Positions 1-7,629 of a stretch of DNA of 64,000 nt are shown here, in pieces. Source of the stretch: CAYUHK01 sp964475165 (GTDB lineage Bacteria; Verrucomicrobiota; Kiritimatiellia; JAAZAB01); the NCBI GenBank assembly GCA_964475165.1, contig CAYYVN010000004.1:94032-158031 (forward strand), in the 5' to 3' direction. The position numbers were made by a program, and so were the translations under genes. Position 1 is the first letter of the stretch, and every line of letters starts with the position of its first letter. The notes under the pieces were generated by a model. It searched no databases. It was not told the origin of the DNA and saw nothing but the letters and a program-made list of their open reading frames with translations.

Positions 1-219
1 GATAAAACCATTGTCGTCCGTGTGGAGCGCCGCGTCCGACATCCTCGCTATGGCAAGGAGCTGCGCTTGCATACCAAATTCTATGTGCATGATGAAAAGA
101 ACGCGGCCCATTGCGGCGATCGTGTGCAAATCGCTGAAACGCGCCCTTTGAGTCGCTTGAAACGCTGGCGGCTGGTTAAAATTTTACAAGCCGGCGCCGG
201 CGCGCCCTTGCAAGTTTAG
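1..219 (+). CDS. rpsQ: 30S ribosomal protein S17, 5'-truncated by window edge
   Basis: S17 binds 16S rRNA near the 5' domain during 30S assembly. The frame is open from base 1 and begins DKTIVVRVERRVRHPRYGK, the usual S17 beta-barrel core, so the true start lies before the window and about 10 N-terminal residues are missing. The conserved segments KFYVHDEKNAAHCGDRVQIAETRPLS and the RLVKIL end are visible. It is the first visible gene of the spc-type cluster, and rplN follows 11 bases later. An ATG at 22 exists only as an in-frame GTG-type internal start and is not the real start. Identity is secure. Confidence 0.95.
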   Translation, partial: DKTIVVRVERRVRHPRYGKELRLHTKFYVHDEKNAAHCGDRVQIAETRPLSRLKRWRLVKILQAGAGAPLQV

Positions 220-230
220 ACGGAGAAAAT

Positions 231-596
231 ATGATTGCCGAAGAAACATCTTTGGATGTAGCCGATAATACCGGCGCGCAAAGGGTGAAATGCTTTCGCG
301 TGCTTGGTCAGCGTAAACGCTATGGTTATTTGGGGGATCTCATCAAGGTCTCGATTCTGGAAGCTCGCCCCGGGGGCCTCGTGAAAAAAGGCGAGGTGCG
401 CTTGGCCGTTATTGTTAGGACGCGTTACCCGATTCGGCGTGGCGATGGATCCGCCTTGCGCTTCGATAGCAATGCCGTGGTTTTGGTGGATGAAAAAATG
501 AACCCCTTGGGCTCTAGAATTTTTGGACCGGTGGCGCGCGAATTACGCGACACGCCCTTTGCTAAAATCATCAGCTTGGCGCCGGAGGTGCTCTAA
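231..596 (+). CDS. rplN: 50S ribosomal protein L14
   Basis: L14 is a beta-barrel 50S protein at the subunit interface. The 121-residue product has the family's normal length and shows the signature LDVADNTGAQRVKCFRVLG near the N-terminus and the GSRIFGPVARELR block near the C-terminus. The ATG at 231 is preceded by a purine-rich GGAGAAAAT stretch that serves as ribosome binding site. It lies between rpsQ and rplX as in most bacteria. Nothing unusual is seen. Confidence 0.98.
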   Translation: MIAEETSLDVADNTGAQRVKCFRVLGQRKRYGYLGDLIKVSILEARPGGLVKKGEVRLAVIVRTRYPIRRGDGSALRFDSNAVVLVDEKMNPLGSRIFGPVARELRDTPFAKIISLAPEVL

Positions 597-598
597 CC

Positions 599-931
599 AT
601 GCCGACCACCTGTCATATTCGGCGCAATGATCTTGTCGTGGCGCGCAGCGGGACAGCCGCTGCCGACGGTAAAACTGGCAAAGTGCTCCAGGTTTTTCCG
701 CGCCGGGGTCGGGCGGTAGTGGAGGGCTTTAACTTTATTCATAAGACCCTCAGGAAGTCTCAGGATAATCCTCAGGGCGGTATTATTCGCAAGGAAGCAT
801 CGCTGGCGATATCCAAATTAATGTTGTATTGCCCGCATTGTAAGCAAGGCGTGAGGATTTCCCGCCGCATCACGGACCAGGGCCGGAAGGTGCGCCAGTG
901 CAAGCAATGTCAGCATGCATTCGATGGGTGA
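599..931 (+). CDS. rplX: 50S ribosomal protein L24 with zinc-ribbon-like C-terminus
   Basis: L24 is an assembly initiator of the 50S subunit. The KOW motif is seen in the first 50 residues (DLVVARSGTAAADGKTGKVL, then the GFNFIHKTLRKSQDNPQGGI region). The C-terminal part carries two Cys-x2-Cys pairs, CPHC at about residue 78 and CKQC at about 101, which probably bind one zinc ion; many L24 proteins lack these cysteines. The gene starts two bases after the rplN stop, and the rplE start follows five bases after its stop, so translation is probably coupled. Confidence 0.96.
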   Translation: MPTTCHIRRNDLVVARSGTAAADGKTGKVLQVFPRRGRAVVEGFNFIHKTLRKSQDNPQGGIIRKEASLAISKLMLYCPHCKQGVRISRRITDQGRKVRQCKQCQHAFDG

Positions 932-936
932 TTAAA

Positions 937-1485
937 ATGGCACGCCTCAAAGAAAAATATATCAAGGAAGTGGCTCCGGCATTGAGAGAGCAGTTGGGCT
1001 ATACCAATCCCATGCAAGTGCCGCGCCTGCTAAAAATAGTTGTTAATATGGGCATTAATTCGACGGTGGAAAGCGATGTTTTTAAAAGCCTCACCAAAGA
1101 TTTAGCGCAGATCACCGGTCAAGCGCCCATGCTGCGCAAAGCTCGTAAAAGTATCGCCAATTTCAAGTTGCGCGAAGGCATGTCGGTGGGGCTGATGGTC
1201 ACTTTGCGTGGCGCGCGCATGTATGAGTTTTTCGATCGGTTGATCAATACGGTCCTGCCGCGTTTGCGAGATTTCCGGGGCGTTTCGCCGCTGGCCTTTG
1301 ATGGGCGTGGCAACTATAGTTTGGGGTTACAGGAGCAAACAATTTTTTCTGAAATCAATGCGGATGATGTCAAAAAAATACAAGGAATGGATATCACCAT
1401 TGTCACTAGCGCTCATACGAATGATGAGGCGCGTGAACTCCTGCGACTGATGGGTATGCCATTTGCAACGAGCCGGCCGGCATAA
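937..1485 (+). CDS. rplE: 50S ribosomal protein L5
   Basis: L5 binds 5S rRNA and contacts the P-site tRNA. The product from the ATG at 937 (MARLKEKYIKEVAPALREQL) has 182 residues, normal for L5. The conserved blocks KIVVNMGI, TGQAPMLRKARKSIANFKLREG and RDFRGVSPLAFDGRGNYSLG are present. An in-frame ATG at 898 would add 13 residues and overlap rplX; the 937 start agrees with L5 proteins in general and leaves rplX intact, so it is preferred. Confidence 0.97.
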   Translation: MARLKEKYIKEVAPALREQLGYTNPMQVPRLLKIVVNMGINSTVESDVFKSLTKDLAQITGQAPMLRKARKSIANFKLREGMSVGLMVTLRGARMYEFFDRLINTVLPRLRDFRGVSPLAFDGRGNYSLGLQEQTIFSEINADDVKKIQGMDITIVTSAHTNDEARELLRLMGMPFATSRPA

Positions 1486-1490
1486 ATTGA

Positions 1491-1498
1491 AGGGGAGG
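1491..1498 (+). promoter_or_regulatory. Ribosome binding site supporting the rpsN TTG start
   Basis: AGGGGAGG at 1491-1498 is a strong Shine-Dalgarno sequence seven bases before TTG at 1506. No ATG lies at a workable position, so this site fixes TTG as the rpsN start. Confidence 0.75.
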
Positions 1499-1505
1499 CA
1501 GCTGT

Positions 1506-1691
1506 TTGGCTAAAACATCCTTAATCATTAGATCGAACCGCCCAGCTAAGTTCAGTGCGCGGAACTATCATCGCTGCCGCCGTTGCGGTCGCTCGCGGGC
1601 CTATATCCGCAAGTTTCAGCTGTGTAGAATTTGTTTTCGTGAATTGGCACTGCTGGGGCAAATTCCCGGCGTCATTAAGGCCAGCTGGTAG
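1506..1691 (+). CDS. rpsN: 30S ribosomal protein S14, zinc-binding (type Z)
   Basis: S14 is a late-assembling protein of the 30S head. At 61 residues this is the short zinc-binding form, with the pairs CRRC and CRIC seen around residues 24-27 and 40-43, followed by the conserved FRELALLGQIPGVIKASW end. Translation begins at TTG (1506), supported by the strong ribosome binding site just upstream; MAKTSLIIRS matches the usual S14 N-terminus. It sits between rplE and rpsH as expected. Confidence 0.97.
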   Translation: MAKTSLIIRSNRPAKFSARNYHRCRRCGRSRAYIRKFQLCRICFRELALLGQIPGVIKASW

Positions 1692-1700
1692 GCAGGAATT

Positions 1701-2096
1701 ATGAACACAGATCCGATCAGCGATATGTTAACGCGCTTGCGCAATGGTGCTCTGGCAAAAAAAGAGGTGGTGGAAATCCCTCATTCGGCCTTGAAAGGTG
1801 CCATCGCCCGCATTCTTAAACGCGAAGGCTTTATTCAGGATTTTACCATGGAGGGCCCGCCCACCGCTAAGCTATTGCGCATCTATATGAAATACGATGC
1901 CCAGCGCGCTTCGGTTATACGTGGTCTACGACGCATCAGCCGGCCTGGCTTAAGGCGCTATATTTCATATCGCGATATGCGCTCCGTCTTGAGCGGCACG
2001 GGCCTGGCCATCGTCAGCACTTCACGGGGCGTTATGACCGATCAGGAAGTTCGCAAATACCGGGTCGGCGGGGAATGGCTGTGTGTGGTCTGGTGA
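1701..2096 (+). CDS. rpsH: 30S ribosomal protein S8
   Basis: S8 binds the central domain of 16S rRNA. The 131-residue protein begins MNTDPISDMLTRLRNG, a very characteristic N-terminus, and ends with the conserved STSRGVMTDQEVRKYRVGGE block. It starts nine bases after rpsN. Length and order are normal. Confidence 0.98.
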   Translation: MNTDPISDMLTRLRNGALAKKEVVEIPHSALKGAIARILKREGFIQDFTMEGPPTAKLLRIYMKYDAQRASVIRGLRRISRPGLRRYISYRDMRSVLSGTGLAIVSTSRGVMTDQEVRKYRVGGEWLCVVW

Positions 2097-2120
2097 GCTT
2101 ATTGGCAAGAGGAGCAGTAT

Positions 2121-2657
2121 ATGTCTAGGGTAGGGAAAAGACCAATCACCATTCCGACTGGTGTAGAAGTGCAGCTGGCTGGCAGCTTAGTATCGGTTAG
2201 CGGCCCCAAAGGCACATTAAAGCTTAACCTGCCGGATGGTTTTCAGGTGCAGATTGATGGGGCGCAGCTGCAGGTGGCGCCGACTCATCCGGGACCGAAT
2301 AGCAGTGCGCGCTATGGACTTTACCGCAGCTTGTTAGCCAATATGATAACGGGGGTCGCGCGGGGCTATGTTAAGGAACTGGAAATTCAAGGCGTTGGAT
2401 TCAAGGCTGCCGTCCAGGGCCAGCAAGCCGTCTTTGCACTCGGTTTTTCCAGCCCGGCGATATTAGCTATTCCGCCGGGTATCGAAATGAAGGTTAACGA
2501 TAACGTGAATGTGACCATCAGCGGTCCAGATAAACAGCAAGTTGGCAACTTTGCGGCTGGCATCAAGGCCTTGTTTCCAGCCGAGCCCTATAAGGGCAAG
2601 GGCATCCGCTTCAAGGGTGAGCATGTACGTCGGAAGGCCGGCAAAACAGTGGCGTAA
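2121..2657 (+). CDS. rplF: 50S ribosomal protein L6
   Basis: L6 is a two-domain 50S protein near the factor-binding site. The 178-residue product begins MSRVGKRPITIPTGVEV and carries the C-terminal signature GPDKQQVGNFAAGIKALF followed by EPYKGKGIRFKGEHVRRKAGK, both diagnostic. A GGAGCAG ribosome binding site lies just upstream of the ATG. rplR starts six bases downstream. Confidence 0.98.
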   Translation: MSRVGKRPITIPTGVEVQLAGSLVSVSGPKGTLKLNLPDGFQVQIDGAQLQVAPTHPGPNSSARYGLYRSLLANMITGVARGYVKELEIQGVGFKAAVQGQQAVFALGFSSPAILAIPPGIEMKVNDNVNVTISGPDKQQVGNFAAGIKALFPAEPYKGKGIRFKGEHVRRKAGKTVA

Positions 2658-2663
2658 ACTGAT

Positions 2664-3017
2664 ATGAGGTTGAAAAACAGACTGGAATATCGTCGGCGAC
2701 GGCATCGTCGGCTCAGAAATAAGATTACGGGTACCAGCGCGCGGCCGCGCATGTGCGTGCGTATTACGCATCGGCATATCTATGTGCAGTTCATCGATGA
2801 TGAACGGGCCGTTTCTTTGCTGGCTATCTCCACGCTCCAGGAAAAAACAGCCGCTCAAATCAATGTGGCGGCCGCGCAAGCCTTAGGCCAGAAAGCGGCC
2901 CAACTGGCGCAAACCAAAGGTATTAGTCAGGTTGTTTTTGATCGGGGGGGGCATAAATATAACGGTCGCGTGAAAGCTATAGCCGAGGCCGCGCGGGCTG
3001 CTGGAATACAATTATGA
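2664..3017 (+). CDS. rplR: 50S ribosomal protein L18
   Basis: L18 binds 5S rRNA with L5. The 117-residue protein shows the basic N-terminus (RRRRHRRLRNKITGTSARPRM), the RITHRHIYVQFIDD strand and the FDRGGHKYNGRVKAIAEAAR end, all typical. Its stop overlaps the rpsE start by four bases (ATGA), which implies translational coupling. Confidence 0.97.
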   Translation: MRLKNRLEYRRRRHRRLRNKITGTSARPRMCVRITHRHIYVQFIDDERAVSLLAISTLQEKTAAQINVAAAQALGQKAAQLAQTKGISQVVFDRGGHKYNGRVKAIAEAARAAGIQL

Positions 3018-3547
3018 GTTCAAACATTAAAGAACAAGCCGAGCCTCATCTGTTGGAAGTTGAGCCGCAAGCGGTCTCCAAGGAATTGGAAGAATATGTG
3101 GTGCGCATCAAGCGTTGTTCCAAGGTGGTCAAGGGCGGCCGCCGCATGAGTTTCAGCGCGGTGGTGGTGGTCGGCGATCATCAGGGGCGTGTGGGTTACG
3201 GTCTGGGTAAAGCGAATGAAGTGGCCGATGCCATCCGCAAAGGCGGTGAAATCGCCCGCAAATCCATGTTCCGTATAAAAATCCAAAACGGCACCATCCC
3301 GCATGAGGTGCTGGGGAAATTTTCCGCTTCGGTTGTTATGTTAAAACCGGCGGCCGAAGGCACGGGCGTCATTGCCGGCGGCGCGGTGCGCGCAGTTCTG
3401 AAACTGGCCGGCCTCCGCAATATCCTCGCCAAATCATTGGCCAGCAATAATAAATGGAATGTGGTGCATGCCACGATCATGGCCTTGCATCAGCTGCGCA
3501 CGCGCACGGAAGTCGAGGCTCTGCGCGAGTTGTCTCTCAGCGTATGA
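3014..3547 (+). CDS. rpsE: 30S ribosomal protein S5
   Basis: S5 acts in decoding fidelity and mRNA entry. The double-stranded RNA-binding N-domain (VVRIKRCSKVVKGGRRMSF, then VGYGLGKANEVADAIRKGG) and the C-domain (VLKLAGLRNILAKSLASNNKWNVVHAT) are clear. About 25 acidic residues precede the core. The start overlaps the rplR stop (ATGA). The next gene is rplO, without the usual rpmD (L30) between them; the 46 bases in between are too short for it. Confidence 0.97.
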   Translation: MSSNIKEQAEPHLLEVEPQAVSKELEEYVVRIKRCSKVVKGGRRMSFSAVVVVGDHQGRVGYGLGKANEVADAIRKGGEIARKSMFRIKIQNGTIPHEVLGKFSASVVMLKPAAEGTGVIAGGAVRAVLKLAGLRNILAKSLASNNKWNVVHATIMALHQLRTRTEVEALRELSLSV

Positions 3548-3593
3548 TGTCCCCTCGGCAAGCTGGCTTTTGCGCGAAAGGAATCTGAAAACC

Positions 3594-4040
3594 ATGACTG
3601 ACTTGCATACGCTTAAAAATACGCCGGGAGCCAAACGCGCTAAAATGCGCTTAGGCGCCGGTCGCGGATCCGGTAAAGGCAAAACTTGCGGCCGGGGACA
3701 TAAGGGGCAATACGCCCGTTCCGGCCATAAACATAAGCCCGCTTTCGAAGGCGGCCAGATGCGTCTCATCCGGCGTATTCCCAAACGGGGCTTTAACCAA
3801 GGCCATAAAGTGGTCAATGAGGTGCTCTCCGTAGGCAGCTTGGATCGTTTTGAATCCGGCACCGAAGTCACACCCGCTCTCTTGAAAACAGCCGGCTTGG
3901 TCCGCGGCTCTTCGCGTTCCATAAAAATTCTAGGGAATGGTAACTTATCAAAAAAACTGCATGTGAAAATGCACGCCTTCAGCCGGTCTGCCCAAGATAA
4001 AATAACGGCGGCCGCCGGCACCTGGACTGTTATCGGATAA
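3594..4040 (+). CDS. rplO: 50S ribosomal protein L15
   Basis: L15 is a late 50S assembly protein. From the ATG at 3594, MTDLHTLKNTPGAKRAKMRL is followed by the glycine-rich GAGRGSGKGKTCGRGHKGQ stretch and the FEGGQMRLIRRIPKRGF motif that define L15. The frame is open back to 3459, but that part overlaps rpsE and is not L15-like. A GAAAGGAATCTG ribosome binding region precedes the ATG. The product has 148 residues, and secY starts four bases downstream. Confidence 0.97.
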   Translation: MTDLHTLKNTPGAKRAKMRLGAGRGSGKGKTCGRGHKGQYARSGHKHKPAFEGGQMRLIRRIPKRGFNQGHKVVNEVLSVGSLDRFESGTEVTPALLKTAGLVRGSSRSIKILGNGNLSKKLHVKMHAFSRSAQDKITAAAGTWTVIG

Positions 4041-4044
4041 TGCG

Positions 4045-5406
4045 ATGTTATCTGCCTTCGTCAACTCCTTTAAGGTCGAGGAATTGCGCAAGCGACTCCT
4101 GTTCACCTTGGGAGTGGTTTTTCTTTGCCGCGTGGTCAGCGTGGTGCCCACGCCGGGGGTTGATGCCACCCAACTGCAAGCTCTGATCCAGCAGATCTCC
4201 CATCAGGTCGGCGGCGGGATTTTGGGTCTGGTGGATTTATTCAGCGGTGGAGCGATGAGCAACTGCGCCATCGGCGCGCTGGGGATCATGCCCTATATTA
4301 GCGCTTCCATCATTTTACAGCTGATGACGGCCGTCACGCCGGCATTGGAACGCCTGGCGCGCGAGGGTGATGTGGGCCGTCAGAAAATCACCCAATATAC
4401 GCGCTATCTCACCGTGATCATCTGCGTTATTCAAGGGTATGCCATGGCAGTGGCTTTGCAAAATCCCTCTTTTCTCTTCGGACGCGATTTGGGCACTATT
4501 GTTAACATGGAATATGTCTGGGGCTTTCGTATTTTGACGGTGATCACCATGACCACCGGCACAGTCATCATGATGTGGCTGGGCGAACAAATCACCCAGA
4601 GCGGTGTGGGCAATGGCATTTCCCTGATCATCACCATCAATATTGTCAGCCGCTTGCCCGGCGCCGTACAAGCCACGGCGCGGATGTTTCGCTCGGTGGG
4701 CGAGGGTGAAGCCCAGTTTTCTATCTTTCATCTGGTGGGCTTGTTGCTGATGATGTTCCTGGTAGTGGCTGGTACGGTAGCTGTCACCCAGGCTCAGCGT
4801 AAAATACCCATTCAATATGCCAAGCGCGTGGTGGGCCGTAAAGTATATGGTGGGCAAAGCACTTATATGCCCTTGCGTGTTAATTACTCGGGGGTTATGC
4901 CGATCATCTTCGCCTCCGCCATTCTGATGTTCCCCCAGAAAATATTTGAAATGTTGCCCGGGGAATTCTTTAAACATTTGGCGGTTTCTTTTCATATGGA
5001 AAAAACGCTCTACATGGTGCTCTATGCGGCGATGATTATGTTCTTTTCCTATTTTTGGGTGGCGACTGTTTTCAACCCAGCCCAGATTGCCGATGACCTT
5101 AAAAAGGCTGGTGGCTATGTGCCGGGCATCCGGCCGGGAACCCCCACCGCCGAATTTCTGGATCGTACCATGACGCGCATCACCCTGGCCGGCGCAGTCT
5201 TCCTGACCATCATCGCCGTCATCCCCACCATTATGGCGCGCCAGTTTCATATTCCCTGGTTGATCGCCTCTTTCTTTGGCGGCACCAGCTTGCTGATTAT
5301 TGTGGGCGTGATGTTGGATACCATGCGGCAGGTGGAATCGCATCTGATCATGAGACATTACGATGGGTTTCTGAAGAAAGGTCGCTTGCGCGGGAGGCGC
5401 GGATGA
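4045..5406 (+). CDS. secY: Protein translocase subunit SecY
   Basis: SecY is the channel of the Sec translocon in the inner membrane. The 453-residue protein shows about ten hydrophobic segments, the plug/helix-2 region with VDLFSGGAMSNCAIGALGIMPYISASIILQL, and the RKIPIQYAKRVVGRK cytoplasmic loop that binds SecA or the ribosome. Its stop overlaps the adk start by four bases. Its position after rplO is standard. Confidence 0.98.
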   Translation: MLSAFVNSFKVEELRKRLLFTLGVVFLCRVVSVVPTPGVDATQLQALIQQISHQVGGGILGLVDLFSGGAMSNCAIGALGIMPYISASIILQLMTAVTPALERLAREGDVGRQKITQYTRYLTVIICVIQGYAMAVALQNPSFLFGRDLGTIVNMEYVWGFRILTVITMTTGTVIMMWLGEQITQSGVGNGISLIITINIVSRLPGAVQATARMFRSVGEGEAQFSIFHLVGLLLMMFLVVAGTVAVTQAQRKIPIQYAKRVVGRKVYGGQSTYMPLRVNYSGVMPIIFASAILMFPQKIFEMLPGEFFKHLAVSFHMEKTLYMVLYAAMIMFFSYFWVATVFNPAQIADDLKKAGGYVPGIRPGTPTAEFLDRTMTRITLAGAVFLTIIAVIPTIMARQFHIPWLIASFFGGTSLLIIVGVMLDTMRQVESHLIMRHYDGFLKKGRLRGRRG

Positions 5407-6071
5407 GCATCACCGCCATTATTTTTCTCGGAGCACCCGGAGCCGGCAAGGGCACTCTGGCCGCAGAAGTAGCCGTGGCCACTGGCTATGAGCATCTTTC
5501 CACCGGCGATATGCTGCGCGAGGCTATCAAACAAGGCACGGAGCTAGGACGTACGGCGGAACTGTATATCAAACAGGGGAACCTGGTGCCGGATGATACG
5601 ATCGTCGCCATGGTGGTTAACCATCTGCGCCAGGGGCCTCTCCCTGGCCGCTATATCTTGGATGGGTTCCCGCGCACTATGCGCCAGGCCGAATTGCTGG
5701 ATAGCCATTTCCAGCAAATGCAAGCTAAGTTGGCTTTTGTCTTCCTGCTCGATGTCTCCCGGGAGGTGCTCTTTGACCGCCTCACCGGGCGCCGTGTGTG
5801 CCGGAAATGTGGCGCTATTTATCATGTGCGCAATATTCCTCCCAAGCGCGCCGATATCTGCGATGCATGTGGGAGCGAGCTCTTCCAGCGCCCCGATGAT
5901 ATGCCCGAAGTCATTCTCAAGCGTTTTGATGTTTTCACGAAGCAAACCAGGGACTTGATTGCTTTTTATGAACAACAGGCTATCCTGATGCGGGTGGATT
6001 CCTCCCGGCCCAAAGAGCAGGTCGTGGCTGAAATACTGAAGATCATGGCCGCAGAACCTCGCGCTGACTGA
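5403..6071 (+). CDS. adk: Adenylate kinase, long form with zinc-type LID
   Basis: The enzyme interconverts ATP + AMP and 2 ADP. The P-loop GAPGAGKGT lies at about residues 9-17, the AMP-binding LSTGDMLR and the LDGFPRTMRQAE motifs follow, and the LID domain contains CRKC and CDAC, a four-cysteine zinc site seen in the long-form family. It has 222 residues and overlaps secY by four bases. Being in the spc operon, its expression is probably tied to ribosomal genes. Confidence 0.98.
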   Translation: MSITAIIFLGAPGAGKGTLAAEVAVATGYEHLSTGDMLREAIKQGTELGRTAELYIKQGNLVPDDTIVAMVVNHLRQGPLPGRYILDGFPRTMRQAELLDSHFQQMQAKLAFVFLLDVSREVLFDRLTGRRVCRKCGAIYHVRNIPPKRADICDACGSELFQRPDDMPEVILKRFDVFTKQTRDLIAFYEQQAILMRVDSSRPKEQVVAEILKIMAAEPRAD

Positions 6072-6077
6072 GCTATC

Positions 6078-6827
6078 ATGATCATTATTAAAAATCATGC
6101 TGAACTGGAAAAAATGCGTGTGGCCGGCCAGATAGCCGGGCGCGTCTGCGCGGCCACCAGTCAACAGATTTTGCCGGGCATTTCGACGGCCGAAATTGAT
6201 CGCTATGCAGCGGATATGATAGAGCAACTGGGTGCTCAAAGCGCTTTTTTGGGATACCGCGGATATCCCAGTACCGTTTGTGTATCAGTGAATGAAGAAG
6301 TGGTCCATGGCCTGCCCGGTGCGCGCCGGATCCAATTGGGGGATATTGTCAGCTTGGACGTAGGCGTTAAGATCGGAGGTTTTGTGGGCGATACGGCCAG
6401 CACAGTTATGGTGGGGGTGGTGGATCCCAATATTATCCGTCTCGTGACCACTACCCAAGAGGCCTTAAACGCCGGGATTGAGCAAGCGCGGGCGGGCAAC
6501 CATTTATCAGATATTTCGGCGGCTATCGAGCGCGTGGCTACGGCAGCCGGCTTTACAGTGGTCCGCGATTTCGTGGGGCATGGCATTGGGCGTGCCATGC
6601 ATGAGGACCCCCAAATCCCCAATTTTGGGCCGCCCGGCCAGGGGCCGGTGCTGCGCGAGGGCATGACCCTGGCGATTGAGCCGATGCTTAATATGGGCGC
6701 TGCGGCTGTGGAGATCAAGGAAGACCAATGGACAGTTATCACGCGTGATCGACAGCCATCGGCCCATTTTGAGCATACGATAGCTGTGGGTCCTCAGCAT
6801 GCAGAAATACTGACCCGTGCGGATTAA
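6078..6827 (+). CDS. map: Methionine aminopeptidase, type I
   Basis: The enzyme removes the initiator methionine from nascent proteins. The metal ligands typical of type I enzymes can be assigned: Asp in LDVGVKIGGF, Asp in GDTASTV, His in GHGIGRAMHE, Glu in LAIEPMLN and Glu in the EDQW region near residue 217, with the ending FEHTIAVG. The protein has 249 residues and no N-terminal SH3-like extension. Its end overlaps the infA start by eleven bases. Confidence 0.98.
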   Translation: MIIIKNHAELEKMRVAGQIAGRVCAATSQQILPGISTAEIDRYAADMIEQLGAQSAFLGYRGYPSTVCVSVNEEVVHGLPGARRIQLGDIVSLDVGVKIGGFVGDTASTVMVGVVDPNIIRLVTTTQEALNAGIEQARAGNHLSDISAAIERVATAAGFTVVRDFVGHGIGRAMHEDPQIPNFGPPGQGPVLREGMTLAIEPMLNMGAAAVEIKEDQWTVITRDRQPSAHFEHTIAVGPQHAEILTRAD

Positions 6828-7035
6828 AAAAGAAACGATTAAGCTGGACGCCACCATCATAGATATGGTAAAACCATCCATTTTTGTTGCCCAGCTAGCT
6901 AATGGTCATCAAATGCTGGCCATTGCTGGCGACAGCCAGCGGCGGGCTGGACGGCGTGCAAGTTGCTTCCAGACTGGCGCCCGTGTGATGGTGGCAGTTT
7001 CGCCAGGCGATCTGGCGACCGGCCGCATCGTCTGA
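6817..7035 (+). CDS. infA: Translation initiation factor IF-1, divergent
   Basis: IF-1 is a one-domain OB-fold protein that occupies the A site during initiation. The product has 72 residues, the usual length, and aligns with the family through LDATIIDMVKPSIFVAQLANGH, then GARVMVAVSPGDLATGRIV. The middle (QRRAGRRASC) departs from the common KMR-rich segment, so it is a divergent copy. It starts with GTG at 6817 inside map. Its position between map and rpmJ supports the call. Confidence 0.88.
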   Translation: MRIKKETIKLDATIIDMVKPSIFVAQLANGHQMLAIAGDSQRRAGRRASCFQTGARVMVAVSPGDLATGRIV

Positions 7036-7060
7036 TCTGGAGACAAGGAGGCTTGGCCGG

Positions 7061-7174
7061 ATGAAAGTAAGAAGTTCTGTTAAACGGATCTGTGAACAAT
7101 GTAAGATAGTCCGGCGCAAGGGTGTCGTGTTCGTGATTTGCAAGAATCCACGTCACAAACAGCGCCAAGGATAG
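7061..7174 (+). CDS. rpmJ: 50S ribosomal protein L36
   Basis: L36 is the smallest 50S protein and binds one zinc ion. The 37-residue product begins MKVRSSVKRICEQCKIVRRK and ends CKNPRHKQRQG, giving the C-x2-C ... C-x4-H zinc site. AAGGAGG at 7045-7051 is a strong ribosome binding site nine bases before the ATG at 7061. It sits between infA and rpsM as in many bacteria. Confidence 0.97.
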   Translation: MKVRSSVKRICEQCKIVRRKGVVFVICKNPRHKQRQG

Positions 7175-7185
7175 GAGCGAGAGCT

Positions 7186-7593
7186 ATGCCTAAAATACTA
7201 GGCCTGGATATTCCCGGCAATAAGAAGGTGGCCTATGCGCTGTGTTATATTTATGGCATTGGTCACACGCGCGCTCAAGAGATTGTGCAGCGTGCGCAGC
7301 TTGACCCCACAAAGCGAGCCGATGATCTGACGGCCGATGAGTTGTCGCGCATTACAACGGTCCTCCAGGAAGGCTATATTCTGGAAGGTGATTTGCGGCG
7401 CGAGGTGGCCCAGAATATTCGCCGCCTGATCAGCATCCAGTCCTATCGTGGTCTGCGTCATCGTAAAAGTTTGCCGGTGCGCGGGCAACGCACGCATACC
7501 AACGCTCGTACGCGCAAAGGCGTGCGGCGCACGGTCGGCGTGATTCGCGTTAAGGCGGCGCGGAGTGAATCCCGGCAGGCAGGCCCAAAATAA
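7186..7593 (+). CDS. rpsM: 30S ribosomal protein S13
   Basis: S13 lies in the 30S head and contacts the P-site tRNA. From the ATG at 7186 the 135-residue product MPKILGLDIPGNKKVAYALC contains YIYGIGHTRAQEI, the SYRGLRHRKSLPVRGQRTHTNARTRKG block and a basic tail. A frame extension back to 7138 overlaps rpmJ and is rejected. The upstream GGAGCGAGAG serves as ribosome binding site. Confidence 0.97.
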   Translation: MPKILGLDIPGNKKVAYALCYIYGIGHTRAQEIVQRAQLDPTKRADDLTADELSRITTVLQEGYILEGDLRREVAQNIRRLISIQSYRGLRHRKSLPVRGQRTHTNARTRKGVRRTVGVIRVKAARSESRQAGPK

Positions 7594-7629
7594 TTCGCCT
7601 GTGATATCCATGGAATAGAGGAATAGTTT

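Noticed and set aside
4315..5358. Long open frame of 347 codons on the minus strand inside secY
   Set aside because: It is antisense to secY, is His/Gly-rich in an unnatural way and has no homology pattern; it is a shadow of the codon bias.
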